Origin: Pseudomonas sp. v388
GTDB taxonomy: Bacteria > Pseudomonadota > Gammaproteobacteria > Pseudomonadales > Pseudomonadaceae
DNA: 64,000 nt
Direction of reading: 5' to 3'
Assembly (NCBI RefSeq): GCF_003935425.1
Contig: NZ_RHQN01000006.1
Location: 124,001-188,000, forward strand
Shown here: piece after piece, positions 19,534-31,344 of the stretch
Numbering within the stretch: the stretch's first letter is position 1
How the letters are laid out: each line of letters opens with the position of its first letter
Notes under the pieces: generated by a model
What the model was told of the DNA's origin: nothing
Seen by the model: only the letters and a program-made list of their open reading frames with translations
Databases searched by the model: none
Made by a program: the position numbers and the translations under genes

Positions 19534-20973
19534 TCAGTTGCCCGTGCCACCGACCGTGATCGCATCGATCTTCAGCGTCGGCTGACCCACACCCACCGGC
19601 ACTGACTGTCCGTCCTTGCCACAAGTGCCGACGCCGCTGTCCAGCGACATGTCGTTACCCACCATCGACACCTTGCTCATGGCTTCCGGGCCGTTGCCGA
19701 TCAGCGTAGCCCCCTTGACCGGCGCGGTGATCTTGCCGTCTTCGATCAAGTACGCCTCGCTGGTGGAGAACACGAACTTGCCGCTGGTGATGTCCACCTG
19801 TCCGCCGCCAAGATTGGCGCAGTAGATGCCTCGCTTCACCGACGCGATGATTTCCTGCGGGTCGCTTTCGCCGCCCAGCATGTAGGTGTTGGTCATGCGC
19901 GGCATCGGCAGGTGCGCATAGGATTCGCGACGACCGTTGCCGGTACGCGCCACGCCCATCAGGCGTGCATTGAGCTTGTCCTGCATGTAGCCCTTGAGGA
20001 TGCCGTTTTCGATCAGCGTGGTGCACTCGGTCGGCGTGCCTTCGTCGTCCACGCTCAGCGAGCCGCGACGACCCGCCAGCGTGCCGTCATCGACGATGGT
20101 GCACAGGCTCGACGCCACCTTCTCGCCCATGCGCCCGCTGTATGCGGAACTGCCCTTGCGGTTGAAGTCACCTTCCAGACCATGGCCGACCGCTTCATGC
20201 AGCAGCACGCCTGACCAGCCAGAACCCAGCACCACCGGCAGAGTGCCGGCCGGAGCGGGAATCGCTTCCAGATTGACCAGCGCCATTCGCAGCGCTTCAC
20301 GGGCATAACCCATGGCGCGGTCTTCGTTGAGGAAATAGCGGTAGTCGGTACGCCCTCCGCCACCGTGCCCGCCGCGCTCGCGACGGCCGTTCTGCTCGAC
20401 GATAACGCTGACGTTGAAACGCACCAGCGGGCGCACATCAGCGGCCAGGCTGCCATCGGCAGCAGCCACCAGAATGCGTTCCCAGACGCCGGCCATACTC
20501 ACCGACACCTGCTGAATGCGCGGGTCCAGCGCACGGGTCGCTACATCGATGCGCTTGAGCAGATCGACTTTCTCGGCGCGGGTCAGCACTTCCAGCGGGT
20601 TGTCCGGGCCATACAGCTGCGCAACGTCCTGGGTGGTGAACGCCTGAACGCGGCCGTTCTGCCCGGCGCGGGAAATGGAACGTGCAGCGCGGGCCGCCGT
20701 ATTGAGGGCCTCCAGGGTGATGGCGTTGCTGTAGGCGAAACCGGTTTTCTCGCCGGACTGCGCGCGAACGCCCACGCCCTGGTCAAGATTGAAACTGCCG
20801 TCCTTGACGATGCCGTCTTCCAGGGACCATGACTCGGAAATCACGCCCTGGAAATACAGATCCGCGGCGTCGATTCCAGGGCCTGCCAGCTCACCCAGCA
20901 CCGATTGCAGGCTGTCGAGACTCAGGCCGCCGGGCGCCAGAAGGTGTTCGCTGACAGAGGACAAGTCACTCAT
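19534..20973 (-). CDS. tldD: metalloprotease TldD
   Basis: Catalytic subunit of the TldD/TldE protease, 479 residues. The zinc-binding HExxxH motif is HEAVGH at residues 259-264, followed by [11 protein letters not shown]. The C-terminal part has [12 protein letters not shown]-type TldD sequence and ends with [17 protein letters not shown]. The frame is open 79 codons further upstream into the nitrilase gene, but ATG 20973 has GGAG five bases before it and begins the conserved domain. The stop of the nitrilase gene is two bases upstream. Confidence 0.97.
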   Translation of the reverse strand: MSDLSSVSEHLLAPGGLSLDSLQSVLGELAGPGIDAADLYFQGVISESWSLEDGIVKDGSFNLDQGVGVRAQSGEKTGFAYSNAITLEALNTAARAARSISRAGQNGRVQAFTTQDVAQLYGPDNPLEVLTRAEKVDLLKRIDVATRALDPRIQQVSVSMAGVWERILVAAADGSLAADVRPLVRFNVSVIVEQNGRRERGGHGGGGRTDYRYFLNEDRAMGYAREALRMALVNLEAIPAPAGTLPVVLGSGWSGVLLHEAVGHGLEGDFNRKGSSAYSGRMGEKVASSLCTIVDDGTLAGRRGSLSVDDEGTPTECTTLIENGILKGYMQDKLNARLMGVARTGNGRRESYAHLPMPRMTNTYMLGGESDPQEIIASVKRGIYCANLGGGQVDITSGKFVFSTSEAYLIEDGKITAPVKGATLIGNGPEAMSKVSMVGNDMSLDSGVGTCGKDGQSVPVGVGQPTLKIDAITVGGTGN

Positions 20974-20975
20974 AT

Positions 20976-21821
20976 TCACTCCGAAGCAGGCCGCACAGCG
21001 TCCTGCGAAAAAAAGCGCCGGTGACTGGACACCGGCATCCGCGCCCGTATGGACGCCTGTTCTTCTATGTCTCGTTGCGCCATGAGCACCGCTTCGCCCT
21101 GGGGCTGGCAGGCCAGCACGCGTCCCCAGGGGTCGATGATCGCCGCATGGCCATGGGTTTCCCGCGGGCCTGGATGGACGCCGCCTTGCGCTGCCGCCAA
21201 CAGGTAGCACTGGGTTTCGATGGCGCGAGCGCGGATCAGGACTTCCCAGTGCGCCGCCCCCGTCACTGCCGTGAACGCCGATGGCGCAGTGATCAGCTCA
21301 GCGCCCGCTTCGCGCAATGCCGTATAGAGTTCCGGAAAACGCAGGTCATAGCACACGCTCAGGCCCAGACGGCCCACCGGCGTGTCGACCACCACCACGT
21401 TGTTTCCATGAGCATAGTCATCCGACTCCCGATACCGGCCGCGAGTGTCTGCCACGTCCACATCGAACAGATGCAGCTTGTCATAACGCGCCACCTGCTG
21501 GCCGTGTTCATCGATCAACAATGAGCATGCCGTCACCTTGCCATCGGGATTATTCGCCGGCGGCAGCGGCAGTGTGCCGGCAACTATCCATAACCTGAGG
21601 TCGCGGGCGGTCTGTTTCAACCAGGGCAGGATCGGCCCCCGCCCAACGGCTTCGGCCCGGCCGAGGTCGGCCACGTCGCGACGCCCCATGGCGGCGAAAT
21701 TCTCCGGCAGCACCGCCAGACGCGCGCCGCTCTGGGCTGCCTGTTCCAGCAGGTGCCGTGCCTGGGCCAGGTTGCCCATGACGTCGCTCTGGCTGACCAT
21801 CTGAATCACGGCGAATGACAT
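20976..21821 (-). CDS. carbon-nitrogen hydrolase (nitrilase/omega-amidase family)
   Basis: Cytosolic C-N hydrolase of 281 residues. The Glu-Lys-Cys catalytic triad is Glu40 (VLPENFA), Lys115 (RYDKLHLFD) and Cys157 ([10 protein letters not shown]). [12 protein letters not shown] is typical of the Nit1/Nit2 branch, whose members are deaminated-glutathione amidases or omega-amidases; I infer this metabolite-repair role. ATG 21821 follows AAGGA; the longer frame into yhdP is not used. Order yhdP-nitrilase-tldD is conserved in Pseudomonas. Confidence 0.92.
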   Translation of the reverse strand: MSFAVIQMVSQSDVMGNLAQARHLLEQAAQSGARLAVLPENFAAMGRRDVADLGRAEAVGRGPILPWLKQTARDLRLWIVAGTLPLPPANNPDGKVTACSLLIDEHGQQVARYDKLHLFDVDVADTRGRYRESDDYAHGNNVVVVDTPVGRLGLSVCYDLRFPELYTALREAGAELITAPSAFTAVTGAAHWEVLIRARAIETQCYLLAAAQGGVHPGPRETHGHAAIIDPWGRVLACQPQGEAVLMAQRDIEEQASIRARMPVSSHRRFFSQDAVRPASE

Positions 21822-21864
21822 GACGTTTTCCTTACAGGAGGTCATCACTGTACCCCATGACGCG

Positions 21865-24800
21865 CTACTGAGGTTTCTCGAAGGGTTTGTCGAACGTGAT
21901 TTTCGGTTCCTTCCAGGGGCCTTCGACCTTGTACTGCACACTGGCAAATCGCGCGACCCGGTCACCCAGCAGTTTGTCCACCAGGAACAACGCCCCACCA
22001 ATGGCCGGTGCGCCGACCAACAGCGCGGCGATTGGCAGGTTATTGGTCACCGGCAGAGTCACCAGCAACTTGGCATCGACCCGGTCCTTGACCATATCCA
22101 GCGTGCCATTGAGCTCCAGGTTGCTGGACGGGCCGGTCATGGTGATCGGGTTGCGCGTGACGTACACGCCGTCGCTGGCCACCAGCAGGCCCTTGACCCG
22201 GTCATAGCTCAGCCCTTTGCCCAGCAGATCAGAGAAATCCAGACGCAGGCGACGGCCGATGGAGTTGAAGTTGAGCAAGCCGAACACCCGCAACGCCTGG
22301 GCGCCCCCTTCGACTTCGACGAACTGGCCGCGGTGCAGCGTGGCGTCCAGGCTGCCCGAATAACGCTTGAGCCCCACCCAGGCCGGTGAGCCCGGCCAAC
22401 GACCGTCGAGGTTCACCTCGAAACTCTCGCTGGTCACCGTAGGCGCCAGCCCCCAGGCCTTGAGCACGTCCGCCAGGTTCTTGCCGCCCATCCTGCCCTT
22501 GAACCAACTGCTGCTCGACCCCGGTGCGCCTTCCCAACTGCCCTCGCCTTCCAGCAACAAGCCCTTGAGGCCAAGGCTCAGATCGGAGAGACGGATGCCG
22601 GTGGCCGTTGGCCGCATTTTCAAGGCCCAGGCGCCCAGTAGCTGATCACCCTGAAACACCTGGGCGACCTTGATGTTCAACGCCGGGATCTTGCCTGGAT
22701 CGACATCGGCCAGCGGGTCCGGCGGGTTTTCCACCGCCACGGCGTTGGGGTCGGAGGCCGGAAGACGCACGTACAGCATATCCACGCCGATCGGGACGCC
22801 CTTGGCATCCGGCAGGGTTGCCGTGCCCTTGATCAATTGGCTGTCCAGCGACAAGGCCCAGGCCGCTGCGTTGCGCTGCAACTGCACACGGGCGTTATCC
22901 AGCGTAGTCCCCATCGCCGTCAGCTTGCCGATCTGCAGATCCACACTGCTGAGCAACTGCTTGGCGCTGCCGCCGGTCTCATCGCCGGTGTAGCGCTGGC
23001 CGACCGCCTGCCAGGTGGCCGTGTCCAGCTCGGACAACTCGCCGCGCACGCGCAAGCCCTTGGCTTGCGGCACAATGGCGCCGCCCTGCCCCAGATACAA
23101 CTCGCCGCGCCCGTCCGCCGGTTTTCCCTTGGGAGCGGCGTAAGCCAGGCTGGCCAGGTTGCCGTAATTGGCGCCAAACCGTTGCTCGGCGCCTTGCAGG
23201 GTCATGCGAAATTCACTGGCGCGAGACTCCTCGGCTGCTTTGCCGAACGGCGCGGGCAAGTCAACGGTCACGCCCTTGAGCGGCGAGTTGATCACCAGCG
23301 GCGTGGACTTGCCATCCAGCGACAGCTGCAACTGGTAAGGCAAAGTGCCGGACGCCGGTAACGGCTGCTCGACGTTCAGCCACTGGGTGAGTCTGGCGAC
23401 CGTGATCTGCCCGTTGGCGACGATGCGGGTCAGGTTCGCGCCGGGCTTGCCCTCGGCCGCAATCTCGGCGGTCACCGGCTGATCGAACGCCTGCGCCCGC
23501 ACACCCTTGGCGCTGAGCCCTTTGGCGCTGTCGAAACGGAAATCACCCTTGAGGGCGCTCAATTCGAGCTTGGGTTCGGCCAACTGCAAACGCGCGCCCA
23601 CAGTGCTGAAATCCACCACGATGTTCGGCTCGATGCCTTTGGCCAGCGGGATATCCAGTTTCAACCTGCCATCCAGCGGGCCTTCGCCCTGCCAGCCCTC
23701 AAAAACACTGGCGGTACCGATGGGCGCTTCCTGCAGGATCTTGAGACCGTCGACCAGCGTGCCCTTGAATCCGCCATCCACCAGCAGATGGCTGGGCTGG
23801 CCCGCCGGCGCGTGGGGAATGTCGACCTGTACATCGCTGACACGGGTGTTGAGCAACCGGCCTTTGCTGGCCCTGACCCGCACACCGCTGTTCTCCACAT
23901 ACACCTTGCCGTCAACGCCGGTCAGAGACGGCCATCCCGGCTGGAATGCCAATGTGGCATCGCTGACGTCGAAGAACAGACTGATCACCCGCGCAGTGTT
24001 GGGCGCACTCTTGCTCAGCGAGCCTTGATACTGGAAGAAACCCTGGTTGACCGCGCCTTTGACGATGGCCGTGCGCAGCCAGTGATCCAGATCAGGGCTG
24101 AGCACCGCAGGCAGGTATTTGCTGGTGTAGCTGCCATCGCCATCGACCATGCCGACCCGCAGGTCCATGTAGTCGTCCTGGCCCCTGGAGTGATCCAGAT
24201 AAATCCGGATCAGGAAGTCCGCCGCAATCTTGCCCTCATCGCCCAGCACCTTGATATACGGCGCGGTCAGGGTGAATGCCTCTTTATCGAGCGTCCAGGT
24301 CAGACGCGCATTGGCTTTCGGATAGGTCCACGGCCTGGCGAAGATCGGGTCCAGGTGCAGCATGAATTCTTCGCTCGCCAGACGCAGCTCGCCACGTCCC
24401 AGGTCGCCACTGATGGCGCCGCTGACGTTATCGGCAGCGGGTGCACCGTGGTAAGCGCTGAAACCGACCTTGTCCAGGTTCGCCGCGAAGCTCAGGCGCT
24501 GGTCGCCGGCGGCTTGCGGGCGGATGTCGAGCAGTACATTGCGCAGTGTGCCGGTGGCCTTGAGGTGATTGACCGCCAGCATGGCCTGCTCAGGCAGCGG
24601 CGCAAGCGAGTCGATCAATGGGGTCAGCGGCGTCAGGTCGAGGCGATCCGCCTGGAGGTGCCAGAGCTCTTCGTGCTCGGCGCTGGCGGCGGTCTGGGTC
24701 AGGTTCAGGCGGCTTTCCCAGCGATCCTTGCCCAGGCTCATCGCCAGGGAGTCGACGGTGAGGTCCAGGCCCTGTTCGTTGCGTTTGAACCATGCGTTCA

Positions 24801-25686
24801 GCGCCACGTTATCCAGCGTCACCGGCTTGCGCTCGGCGTAGGCTGCGCGAACGGTCGGCGCATTGAAGCGTGCGACAGCGCTCTGCACCGTGCCCTTGCC
24901 CCAGCCAAGCCACAGCTCGCCGCCGGCCTTGAAGCTCGACAGTTTCCATTGTCGAGTCAGGCTTTTGGGCACCCATTTCGCCCAGTCGCTCTGCGGCAGG
25001 CTGACATACAGATCGGCCTGACCCTCTTTCCACTGGTGAGCCTCGATCCGCGTGCGCAGGTTCAGCGCCAGCGGCTGTCCGTCAGGCAAGGTCAGGCGAG
25101 CGTCCAGGCGCTGGTGATAGCTGCCGGTCAGCAGGCTAAAGCTGACATAGGTGAGGGTCAGGGGCGCCGCGTCGAGAGGTTGCAAGGTAACCTGGCTGTC
25201 GAACAGCGAGAGCCGTGCAACCATCTGCATCTGATTGAGCAACTGCTCGGGATCGGTCGGGGCGTCATCGCGTAGCGGCAGGCCCTGTACTGCCCATTTG
25301 CCGTCCTGCCCTTGCTTGAGGATCACCTGCAACCCGTTGATTTCCAGATGGGCCAGCCTGAGCTGGCGGGTCATCAGGCTTTGCCAGAGGTCCGGCACTA
25401 CCTGCACGCGATCCAGATGCAAGGCGTTGGCGCCCTCGCCCACCGTGACGTCATGGGCCTGCAGTACCGGAGCGAAGCCCGACCAGCTGCCTTTGAGGCT
25501 GCCGATACGAATCGGCATGTCGAGGGTGGCGCTGGCTCGGGTCTCGGCGTCGACACGGTATTCGGCGACCATCGGTGCCAACTGGCGCCCGAGGCTGACG
25601 TACAACGCCGCGAGCACCAAAAGCAGCGCGCACAGGCTCAATCCCCAGCGCGTCAGGGCTGCAAAGAAACGGGGGAGACGCTCCAT
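21865..25686 (-). CDS. yhdP: YhdP, AsmA-like envelope protein
   Basis: Very large protein (1273 residues) with one N-terminal transmembrane helix (about residues 11-35) and a long periplasmic beta-rich body, ending in an AsmA-like C-terminal domain (LDMVKDRVDAKLLVTLPVTNN). The family (YhdP, TamB, YdbH) is thought to form groove-shaped bridges carrying phospholipid to the outer membrane. That links it functionally with the mla and lpt genes earlier in the window. Length matches the family. It lies 192 bases downstream of rng. Confidence 0.94.
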   Translation of the reverse strand: MERLPRFFAALTRWGLSLCALLLVLAALYVSLGRQLAPMVAEYRVDAETRASATLDMPIRIGSLKGSWSGFAPVLQAHDVTVGEGANALHLDRVQVVPDLWQSLMTRQLRLAHLEINGLQVILKQGQDGKWAVQGLPLRDDAPTDPEQLLNQMQMVARLSLFDSQVTLQPLDAAPLTLTYVSFSLLTGSYHQRLDARLTLPDGQPLALNLRTRIEAHQWKEGQADLYVSLPQSDWAKWVPKSLTRQWKLSSFKAGGELWLGWGKGTVQSAVARFNAPTVRAAYAERKPVTLDNVALNAWFKRNEQGLDLTVDSLAMSLGKDRWESRLNLTQTAASAEHEELWHLQADRLDLTPLTPLIDSLAPLPEQAMLAVNHLKATGTLRNVLLDIRPQAAGDQRLSFAANLDKVGFSAYHGAPAADNVSGAISGDLGRGELRLASEEFMLHLDPIFARPWTYPKANARLTWTLDKEAFTLTAPYIKVLGDEGKIAADFLIRIYLDHSRGQDDYMDLRVGMVDGDGSYTSKYLPAVLSPDLDHWLRTAIVKGAVNQGFFQYQGSLSKSAPNTARVISLFFDVSDATLAFQPGWPSLTGVDGKVYVENSGVRVRASKGRLLNTRVSDVQVDIPHAPAGQPSHLLVDGGFKGTLVDGLKILQEAPIGTASVFEGWQGEGPLDGRLKLDIPLAKGIEPNIVVDFSTVGARLQLAEPKLELSALKGDFRFDSAKGLSAKGVRAQAFDQPVTAEIAAEGKPGANLTRIVANGQITVARLTQWLNVEQPLPASGTLPYQLQLSLDGKSTPLVINSPLKGVTVDLPAPFGKAAEESRASEFRMTLQGAEQRFGANYGNLASLAYAAPKGKPADGRGELYLGQGGAIVPQAKGLRVRGELSELDTATWQAVGQRYTGDETGGSAKQLLSSVDLQIGKLTAMGTTLDNARVQLQRNAAAWALSLDSQLIKGTATLPDAKGVPIGVDMLYVRLPASDPNAVAVENPPDPLADVDPGKIPALNIKVAQVFQGDQLLGAWALKMRPTATGIRLSDLSLGLKGLLLEGEGSWEGAPGSSSSWFKGRMGGKNLADVLKAWGLAPTVTSESFEVNLDGRWPGSPAWVGLKRYSGSLDATLHRGQFVEVEGGAQALRVFGLLNFNSIGRRLRLDFSDLLGKGLSYDRVKGLLVASDGVYVTRNPITMTGPSSNLELNGTLDMVKDRVDAKLLVTLPVTNNLPIAALLVGAPAIGGALFLVDKLLGDRVARFASVQYKVEGPWKEPKITFDKPFEKPQ

Positions 25687-25878
25687 GTCAGAGGGTCCTC
25701 CACAATGCGGTGTGCCAGTCAGCTTGCCTAAAACGTACCCGGCTCACATGTACAGGTGTCACCAGGTTCAGGTATCGCTCATTTGCCACGCATCGTACTC
25801 GTCAAGAAGGCTTCCTGCCGCATGCCCTCGGGGATTGTCCAGACGGGAGCGTTTCGGTTATCGGCGAAGTCAGCCATC

Positions 25879-27336
25879 TCAGAGCAGCACGACGTCGTAT
25901 TGTTCCTGTGAATACATGGTTTCTACCTGAAAGCGGATGGTCCTGCCGATAAAGCTTTCCAGTTCCGCAACGTTGCCCGATTCTTCGTCGAGCAGGCGGT
26001 CCACCACCCGCTGGTTGGCCAGCACACGATAACCCACTGCCTGATAGGCCCGGGCTTCGCGCAGGATTTCGCGGAATATCTCGTAGCAGATGGTTTCAGG
26101 GGTCTTGAGCTTGCCCCGGCCCTGACAGCAGTGACACGGCTCGCACAGCACCTGCTCCAGGCTTTCCCGGGTGCGCTTGCGCGTCATCTGCACCAGGCCC
26201 AGCTCGGTGATGCCGATGATGTTGGTCTTGGCATGGTCGCGTTCGAGCTGCTTTTCCAGGGTGCGCAACACTTGCCGCTGGTGCTCGCCGTCTTCCATGT
26301 CGATGAAATCGATGATGATGATCCCGCCCAGATTGCGCAGCCGCAGTTGACGGGCAATGGCGGTGGCCGCTTCCAGGTTGGTCTTGAAAATGGTTTCTTC
26401 GAGGTTGCGATGACCGACGAACGCGCCGGTGTTGACGTCGATGGTGCTCATGGCTTCGGCCGGATCGACCACCAGATAGCCGCCGGACTTGAGCGGCACC
26501 TTGCGCTCCAGCGCCTTCTGGATTTCGTCCTCGACGCCGTAGAGATCGAAGATCGGACGTTCGCCGGGATAGTGTTCGAGACGATCGGCGATTTCCGGCA
26601 TCAGCTCGGCCACGAACTGAGTGGTCTTCTGGAAGGTTTCCCGCGAGTCGATGCGGATTTTCTCGATCTTGGGGCTGACCAGATCGCGCAAGGTACGTAG
26701 CGCCAGGCCGAGGTCTTCGTAGATCACGCTGGGCGGGCTGACGAACTTGATCTGCTCGCCGATCTGATCCCAGAGTCGGCGCAGGTAGCGGATATCCATG
26801 AGAATTTCATCGGCACCGGCGCCTTCGGCAGCCGTGCGCAGGATAAAGCCACCCGATTCCTTGATGCCTTCCAGCGCCACGCAGTCGCTGACCACCTTCT
26901 TCAGCCGCTCACGCTCGCTTTCATCTTCGATCTTCAACGAAATGCCGACGTGAGCCGTGCGCGGCATGTAGACCAGGTAACGCGACGGGATCGACAGCTG
27001 GGTGGTCAGCCGCGCGCCTTTGCTGCCGATGGGGTCCTTGGTGACCTGCACTACCAGGCTCTGGCCTTCGTGGACCAGGGAACTGATGGTCTCCACCGCC
27101 GGGCCTTCGCGCATGGAGATTTCCGAAGCGTGGATGAACGCCGCCCGTTCCAGGCCGATGTCGATGAAGGCCGCCTGCATGCCGGGCAACACACGAACCA
27201 CCTTGCCTTTGTAGATATTGCCGACGATGCCGCGTCGCTGGGTCCGCTCGACGTGGACCTCTTGCAACACACCGTTTTCCACCACCGCCACCCGCGATTC
27301 CATCGGGGTGATGTTGATCAGGATCTCTTCACTCAT
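25879..27336 (-). CDS. rng: ribonuclease G
   Basis: RNase E/G-family endoribonuclease of 485 residues, cutting single-stranded RNA, including the 16S rRNA 5' end. An S1 domain occupies about residues 38-120 ([20 protein letters not shown]). The catalytic acidic residues are in [11 protein letters not shown] and [10 protein letters not shown], and the zinc-link is [11 protein letters not shown]. The gene lacks the long C-terminal scaffold of RNase E. Its start overlaps the maf stop by four bases. Confidence 0.97.
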   Translation of the reverse strand: MSEEILINITPMESRVAVVENGVLQEVHVERTQRRGIVGNIYKGKVVRVLPGMQAAFIDIGLERAAFIHASEISMREGPAVETISSLVHEGQSLVVQVTKDPIGSKGARLTTQLSIPSRYLVYMPRTAHVGISLKIEDESERERLKKVVSDCVALEGIKESGGFILRTAAEGAGADEILMDIRYLRRLWDQIGEQIKFVSPPSVIYEDLGLALRTLRDLVSPKIEKIRIDSRETFQKTTQFVAELMPEIADRLEHYPGERPIFDLYGVEDEIQKALERKVPLKSGGYLVVDPAEAMSTIDVNTGAFVGHRNLEETIFKTNLEAATAIARQLRLRNLGGIIIIDFIDMEDGEHQRQVLRTLEKQLERDHAKTNIIGITELGLVQMTRKRTRESLEQVLCEPCHCCQGRGKLKTPETICYEIFREILREARAYQAVGYRVLANQRVVDRLLDEESGNVAELESFIGRTIRFQVETMYSQEQYDVVLL

Positions 27337-27935
27337 GGCTTGTCACCTTCCAGGCATTGCCAACAGGTTATGCCGAAACGGCCCAGCAATTCTGCGGTTT
27401 CGCACAGAGGCAACCCAACCACCCCAGAATAGCTGCCTTGCAAACCCTCGACGAAGACCGCCGCCAGGCCTTGAATCGCATAACTGCCGGCCTTGTCCTG
27501 CGGCTCACCGCTGGACCAGTAGACCAGCGCTTCACCGGGCGTGATCGCGCGGAATCGAACCCGGCTCGCCACCACACAGGTTTCGCTGCGCTGATGATCG
27601 ATGACGGCGACTGCGGTCAGCACCTGGTGCTCGCGCCCGGACAAAGCGGCGAGCATCGCCAGCGCGTCGGTCTGATCCACCGGCTTGCCGAGAATGCGTC
27701 CGTCGAGCACCACGGCGGTGTCGGCGCCCAGGACGCAGGCGCCCTCGACCGTGGCCAGGGAAGCCAGACCGGCTTCGGCCTTGCCGCGTGCCAGCCGTTC
27801 GACATAGGCCGTCGGGGTTTCGTCGATGAGGGGAGTTTCGTCGATCTGCGCGCTGAGCGTGGTGAACCGCACGCCGATCTGAGTGAGCAGTTCACGACGG
27901 CGCGGCGACCCGGAAGCCAGATGGAGTGTGGGCAT
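27333..27935 (-). CDS. maf: Maf-family nucleotide pyrophosphatase (YhdE-like)
   Basis: House-cleaning pyrophosphatase of 200 residues; the YhdE branch hydrolyses dTTP/UTP and modified pyrimidine nucleotides. The signature [18 protein letters not shown] is at the N-terminus and [13 protein letters not shown] follows near residue 70. ATG 27935 follows GGAG and matches the family start; the frame opens nine codons earlier. It lies between mreD and rng as in most gammaproteobacteria. Confidence 0.95.
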   Translation of the reverse strand: MPTLHLASGSPRRRELLTQIGVRFTTLSAQIDETPLIDETPTAYVERLARGKAEAGLASLATVEGACVLGADTAVVLDGRILGKPVDQTDALAMLAALSGREHQVLTAVAVIDHQRSETCVVASRVRFRAITPGEALVYWSSGEPQDKAGSYAIQGLAAVFVEGLQGSYSGVVGLPLCETAELLGRFGITCWQCLEGDKP

Positions 27936-28003
27936 ACAGACATCTCCGTGTCGGTGAAGCAAGCGCGGCGTTACGCATACAGGCGTCCGCGCTCACGTTG
28001 CGC

Positions 28004-28495
28004 CTAGCTGATTCTCAGGCGTTTGCTCAGGCCACGCAGGCCGTAACTGACCCATGGCCACAGCAAGGCACTGACCAGCGCCGGCAGCACCAGCGCCAAG
28101 GTGGGTTGGCGATTGCCGGTCAAGGCACTGAGCCAGAGTTGGGCAAGCTGCGCCAGACCAAAGACCACCAGCAGCACCAGACACTGTTGCCACATGGGAA
28201 ACATGCGTAAACGCTGCTGCAAGGTCATGACCAGAAAAGTGATCAGGCACAGAATCAGCGCGTTCTGGCCCAGCAGGGTGCCGTAGAGCACATCCTCCAT
28301 CAGCCCCAGCAGGAAGGCGGTGGTCATCCCCACCTTGTGCGGCAGCATCAGCGCCCAGAATGTCACCAGCAGCGCCAGCCACAACGGCCGGAAGATTTCC
28401 ATGAATTGCGGCAGCGGCGCTACGCTCAGCAGCAGGCCGATGGCGAAACTCAGCCAGACCACCCAGCCGTTGCGCCCGGAAACATGCCTAGCCAT
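28004..28495 (-). CDS. mreD: rod shape-determining protein MreD
   Basis: Small inner-membrane protein of 163 residues with about five hydrophobic helices, part of the MreBCD elongasome. The sequence ARHVSGRNGWVVWLSFAIGLLL begins the first helix, and GLMEDVLYGTLLGQNALIL is the typical central MreD segment. Its ATG overlaps the mreC stop by eight bases (ATGGCTAG), so translation is coupled. Confidence 0.95.
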   Translation of the reverse strand: MARHVSGRNGWVVWLSFAIGLLLSVAPLPQFMEIFRPLWLALLVTFWALMLPHKVGMTTAFLLGLMEDVLYGTLLGQNALILCLITFLVMTLQQRLRMFPMWQQCLVLLVVFGLAQLAQLWLSALTGNRQPTLALVLPALVSALLWPWVSYGLRGLSKRLRIS

Positions 28496-29615
28496 CGATT
28501 GGCCCCCGAGAAGTGGATGGAGCGGAAGCCGGCGCCTGGGTGCCGGCAGGCCGCGCGGCGGGTCGTGGCGCAGGTGCCGCCGGCGTTGCGGAAGGTGCGC
28601 TCGCCGGTGGGGTTACGCCTGATGCGGCGGGCCTGGGGTGCATCGCTTCGACAGGGAACAGCGGCGTAACCGGCTGCGGCCACATCGGGAAGGCCGGCGC
28701 CAGCGGCGGCAGGGTCGGCATGATCGCGGGCTCCACGCCCTTGTCGATCGACTCCTGCGCCTGAGCGGCATCCGCAGCGCGCTCTTCCGGCGAGCGACCG
28801 TCCGAGAACACCAGCAGCAGATAACGACTGCGGTTCAGCGCAGCGGTCGGCACTGCCCGGACAATCGCGAACGGCTGGCCGGAGTCGTGGATCACTTCCT
28901 TGACCGTCGCCACCGGGTAACCGGCCGGGAAACGCTGGCCCAGACCGGAACTCACCAGCAGGTCACCTTCCTTGATGTCCGCCGTATCGGCCACGTGGCG
29001 CAATTCCAGGCGTTCCGGATTGCCCGTGCCGCTGGCGATGGCGCGCAGGCCGTTGCGGTTGACCTGTACCGGAATGCTGTGGGTGGTGTCGGTCAGCAGC
29101 AGCACACGCGAGGTGTAAGGCATCAGTTCCACCACCTGCCCCATCAGGCCGCGGGCATCGAGCACCGGCTGGCCGAGGACCACGCCGTCGCGCTCGCCCT
29201 TGTTGATGATGATGCGGTGGGTGAAAGGATTCGGGTCCATGCCGATCAGTTCGGCAACTTCGACTTTCTCGTTGACCAGCGCCGAGGAATTGAGCAACTC
29301 GCGCAGGCGAACGTTTTGCTCGGTCAGTGCCGCCAGCTTTTGCAGGCGACCTTGCAGGAGCAGGGCTTCGGTCTTGAGTTTTTCGTTTTCGGCGAGCAGT
29401 TCGGTGCGACTGCCGAACTGGCTGGCAACACCCTGAAACATGCGCTGTGGAAGATCGACGATCCAGTAGGACTGCATCAGCACCAGGGACATCTGGCTGC
29501 GCACGGGCTTGAGTACCGAGAACCGGGCATCGACCACCATCAACGCGACCGACAGCACGACCAGCACAAGCAGGCGTACGCCCAAGGATGGGCCTTTTGC
29601 GAAAAGCGGTTTAAT
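28488..29615 (-). CDS. mreC: rod shape-determining protein MreC, probable ATT start
   Basis: Bitopic protein of about 375 residues linking MreB to periplasmic cell-wall synthases. An N-terminal membrane helix is followed by a coiled coil (about residues 65-110), a beta-rich MreC core (SPEERA ends it) and a long Pro/Ala-rich tail. No ATG, GTG or TTG lies upstream in frame before a stop. Translating back from the first standard codon (TTG 29585) gives IKPLFAKGPS, and an ATT at 29615 stands six bases after a perfect GGAGGAG. I take ATT as the start. If TTG is used, the protein is ten residues shorter and has no good ribosome site. Confidence 0.9.
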   Translation of the reverse strand: MKPLFAKGPSLGVRLLVLVVLSVALMVVDARFSVLKPVRSQMSLVLMQSYWIVDLPQRMFQGVASQFGSRTELLAENEKLKTEALLLQGRLQKLAALTEQNVRLRELLNSSALVNEKVEVAELIGMDPNPFTHRIIINKGERDGVVLGQPVLDARGLMGQVVELMPYTSRVLLLTDTTHSIPVQVNRNGLRAIASGTGNPERLELRHVADTADIKEGDLLVSSGLGQRFPAGYPVATVKEVIHDSGQPFAIVRAVPTAALNRSRYLLLVFSDGRSPEERAADAAQAQESIDKGVEPAIMPTLPPLAPAFPMWPQPVTPLFPVEAMHPRPAASGVTPPASAPSATPAAPAPRPAARPAGTQAPASAPSTSRGPIDG

Positions 29616-29628
29616 AGGCCGCTCCTCC
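29613..29628 (-). promoter_or_regulatory. strong ribosome binding site preceding an ATT codon (mreC)
   Basis: On the minus strand GGAGGAG (29622-29628) is followed by six bases and ATT (29613-29615), the first codon of the mreC frame that could be used. ATT is a rare initiator known from infC and pcnB, where IF3 discriminates against it. The site explains the true N-terminus of mreC. Confidence 0.7.
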
Positions 29629-29798
29629 GGGGCATGCGCTCGAGGCTTCGAGCATCAATTGGCTGTAATTCATGCGGTATGGAACCGGCCTGGGCAAATG
29701 GAAGAAATAGGCGCCCTGTTTTGGCGTCAGCCTAACGCATACAGGTAGCACACGCGCTACCTGCATACAAAGGCTCCATGAAGACAAACCCCGGCGAT

Positions 29799-30848
<1,050 letters not shown>

Positions 30849-31042
30849 CTAGGGAACGCGTGGGTAAAAAAGTGCGGCAAACTCTAACAACGACAGGGAT
30901 TTTGGGCAAGGAGCCAATATGTTAAATTGGCGGTTTTCTGAACACGACCCAAGGCGTTGGCGGCATGTGACCGCAAGAACGCGGGGGTGTTCCGCAATCC
31001 GCCGACGGCCACGAGCCGCCGGCCTTCCACTGGAGATACCCG

Positions 31043-31330
31043 ATGGCGCTTGAACGCTCCGACGTGGAAAAGATCGCTCATCTGGCCCGACTGGGCCTCA
31101 ATGACGCCGATATCCCACGCACCACCGAAGCACTTAACAGCATTCTTGGGCTGGTCGATCAGATGCAGGCGGTCGATACCACCGGCATCGAGCCGCTCGC
31201 CCACCCGCTGGAAGCCTCTCAGCGCCTGCGCGATGACGCCGTTACCGAGCACAATCGTCGCGACACTTACCAAGCCATCGCACCAGCGGTCCAAGACGGC
31301 CTCTATCTGGTTCCGAAAGTCATCGAGTAA
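31043..31330 (+). CDS. gatC: Asp-tRNA(Asn)/Glu-tRNA(Gln) amidotransferase subunit C
   Basis: Small stabilising subunit (95 residues) of the GatCAB transamidosome, which converts mischarged Asp-tRNA-Asn or Glu-tRNA-Gln to the amide. Family features: [19 protein letters not shown] at the start and [16 protein letters not shown] near residue 55. It is the first gene of gatCAB, 15 bases before gatA, and divergent from mreB across 206 bases. Confidence 0.96.
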   Translation: MALERSDVEKIAHLARLGLNDADIPRTTEALNSILGLVDQMQAVDTTGIEPLAHPLEASQRLRDDAVTEHNRRDTYQAIAPAVQDGLYLVPKVIE

Positions 31331-31344
31331 GGGAAAGAGCCTGC

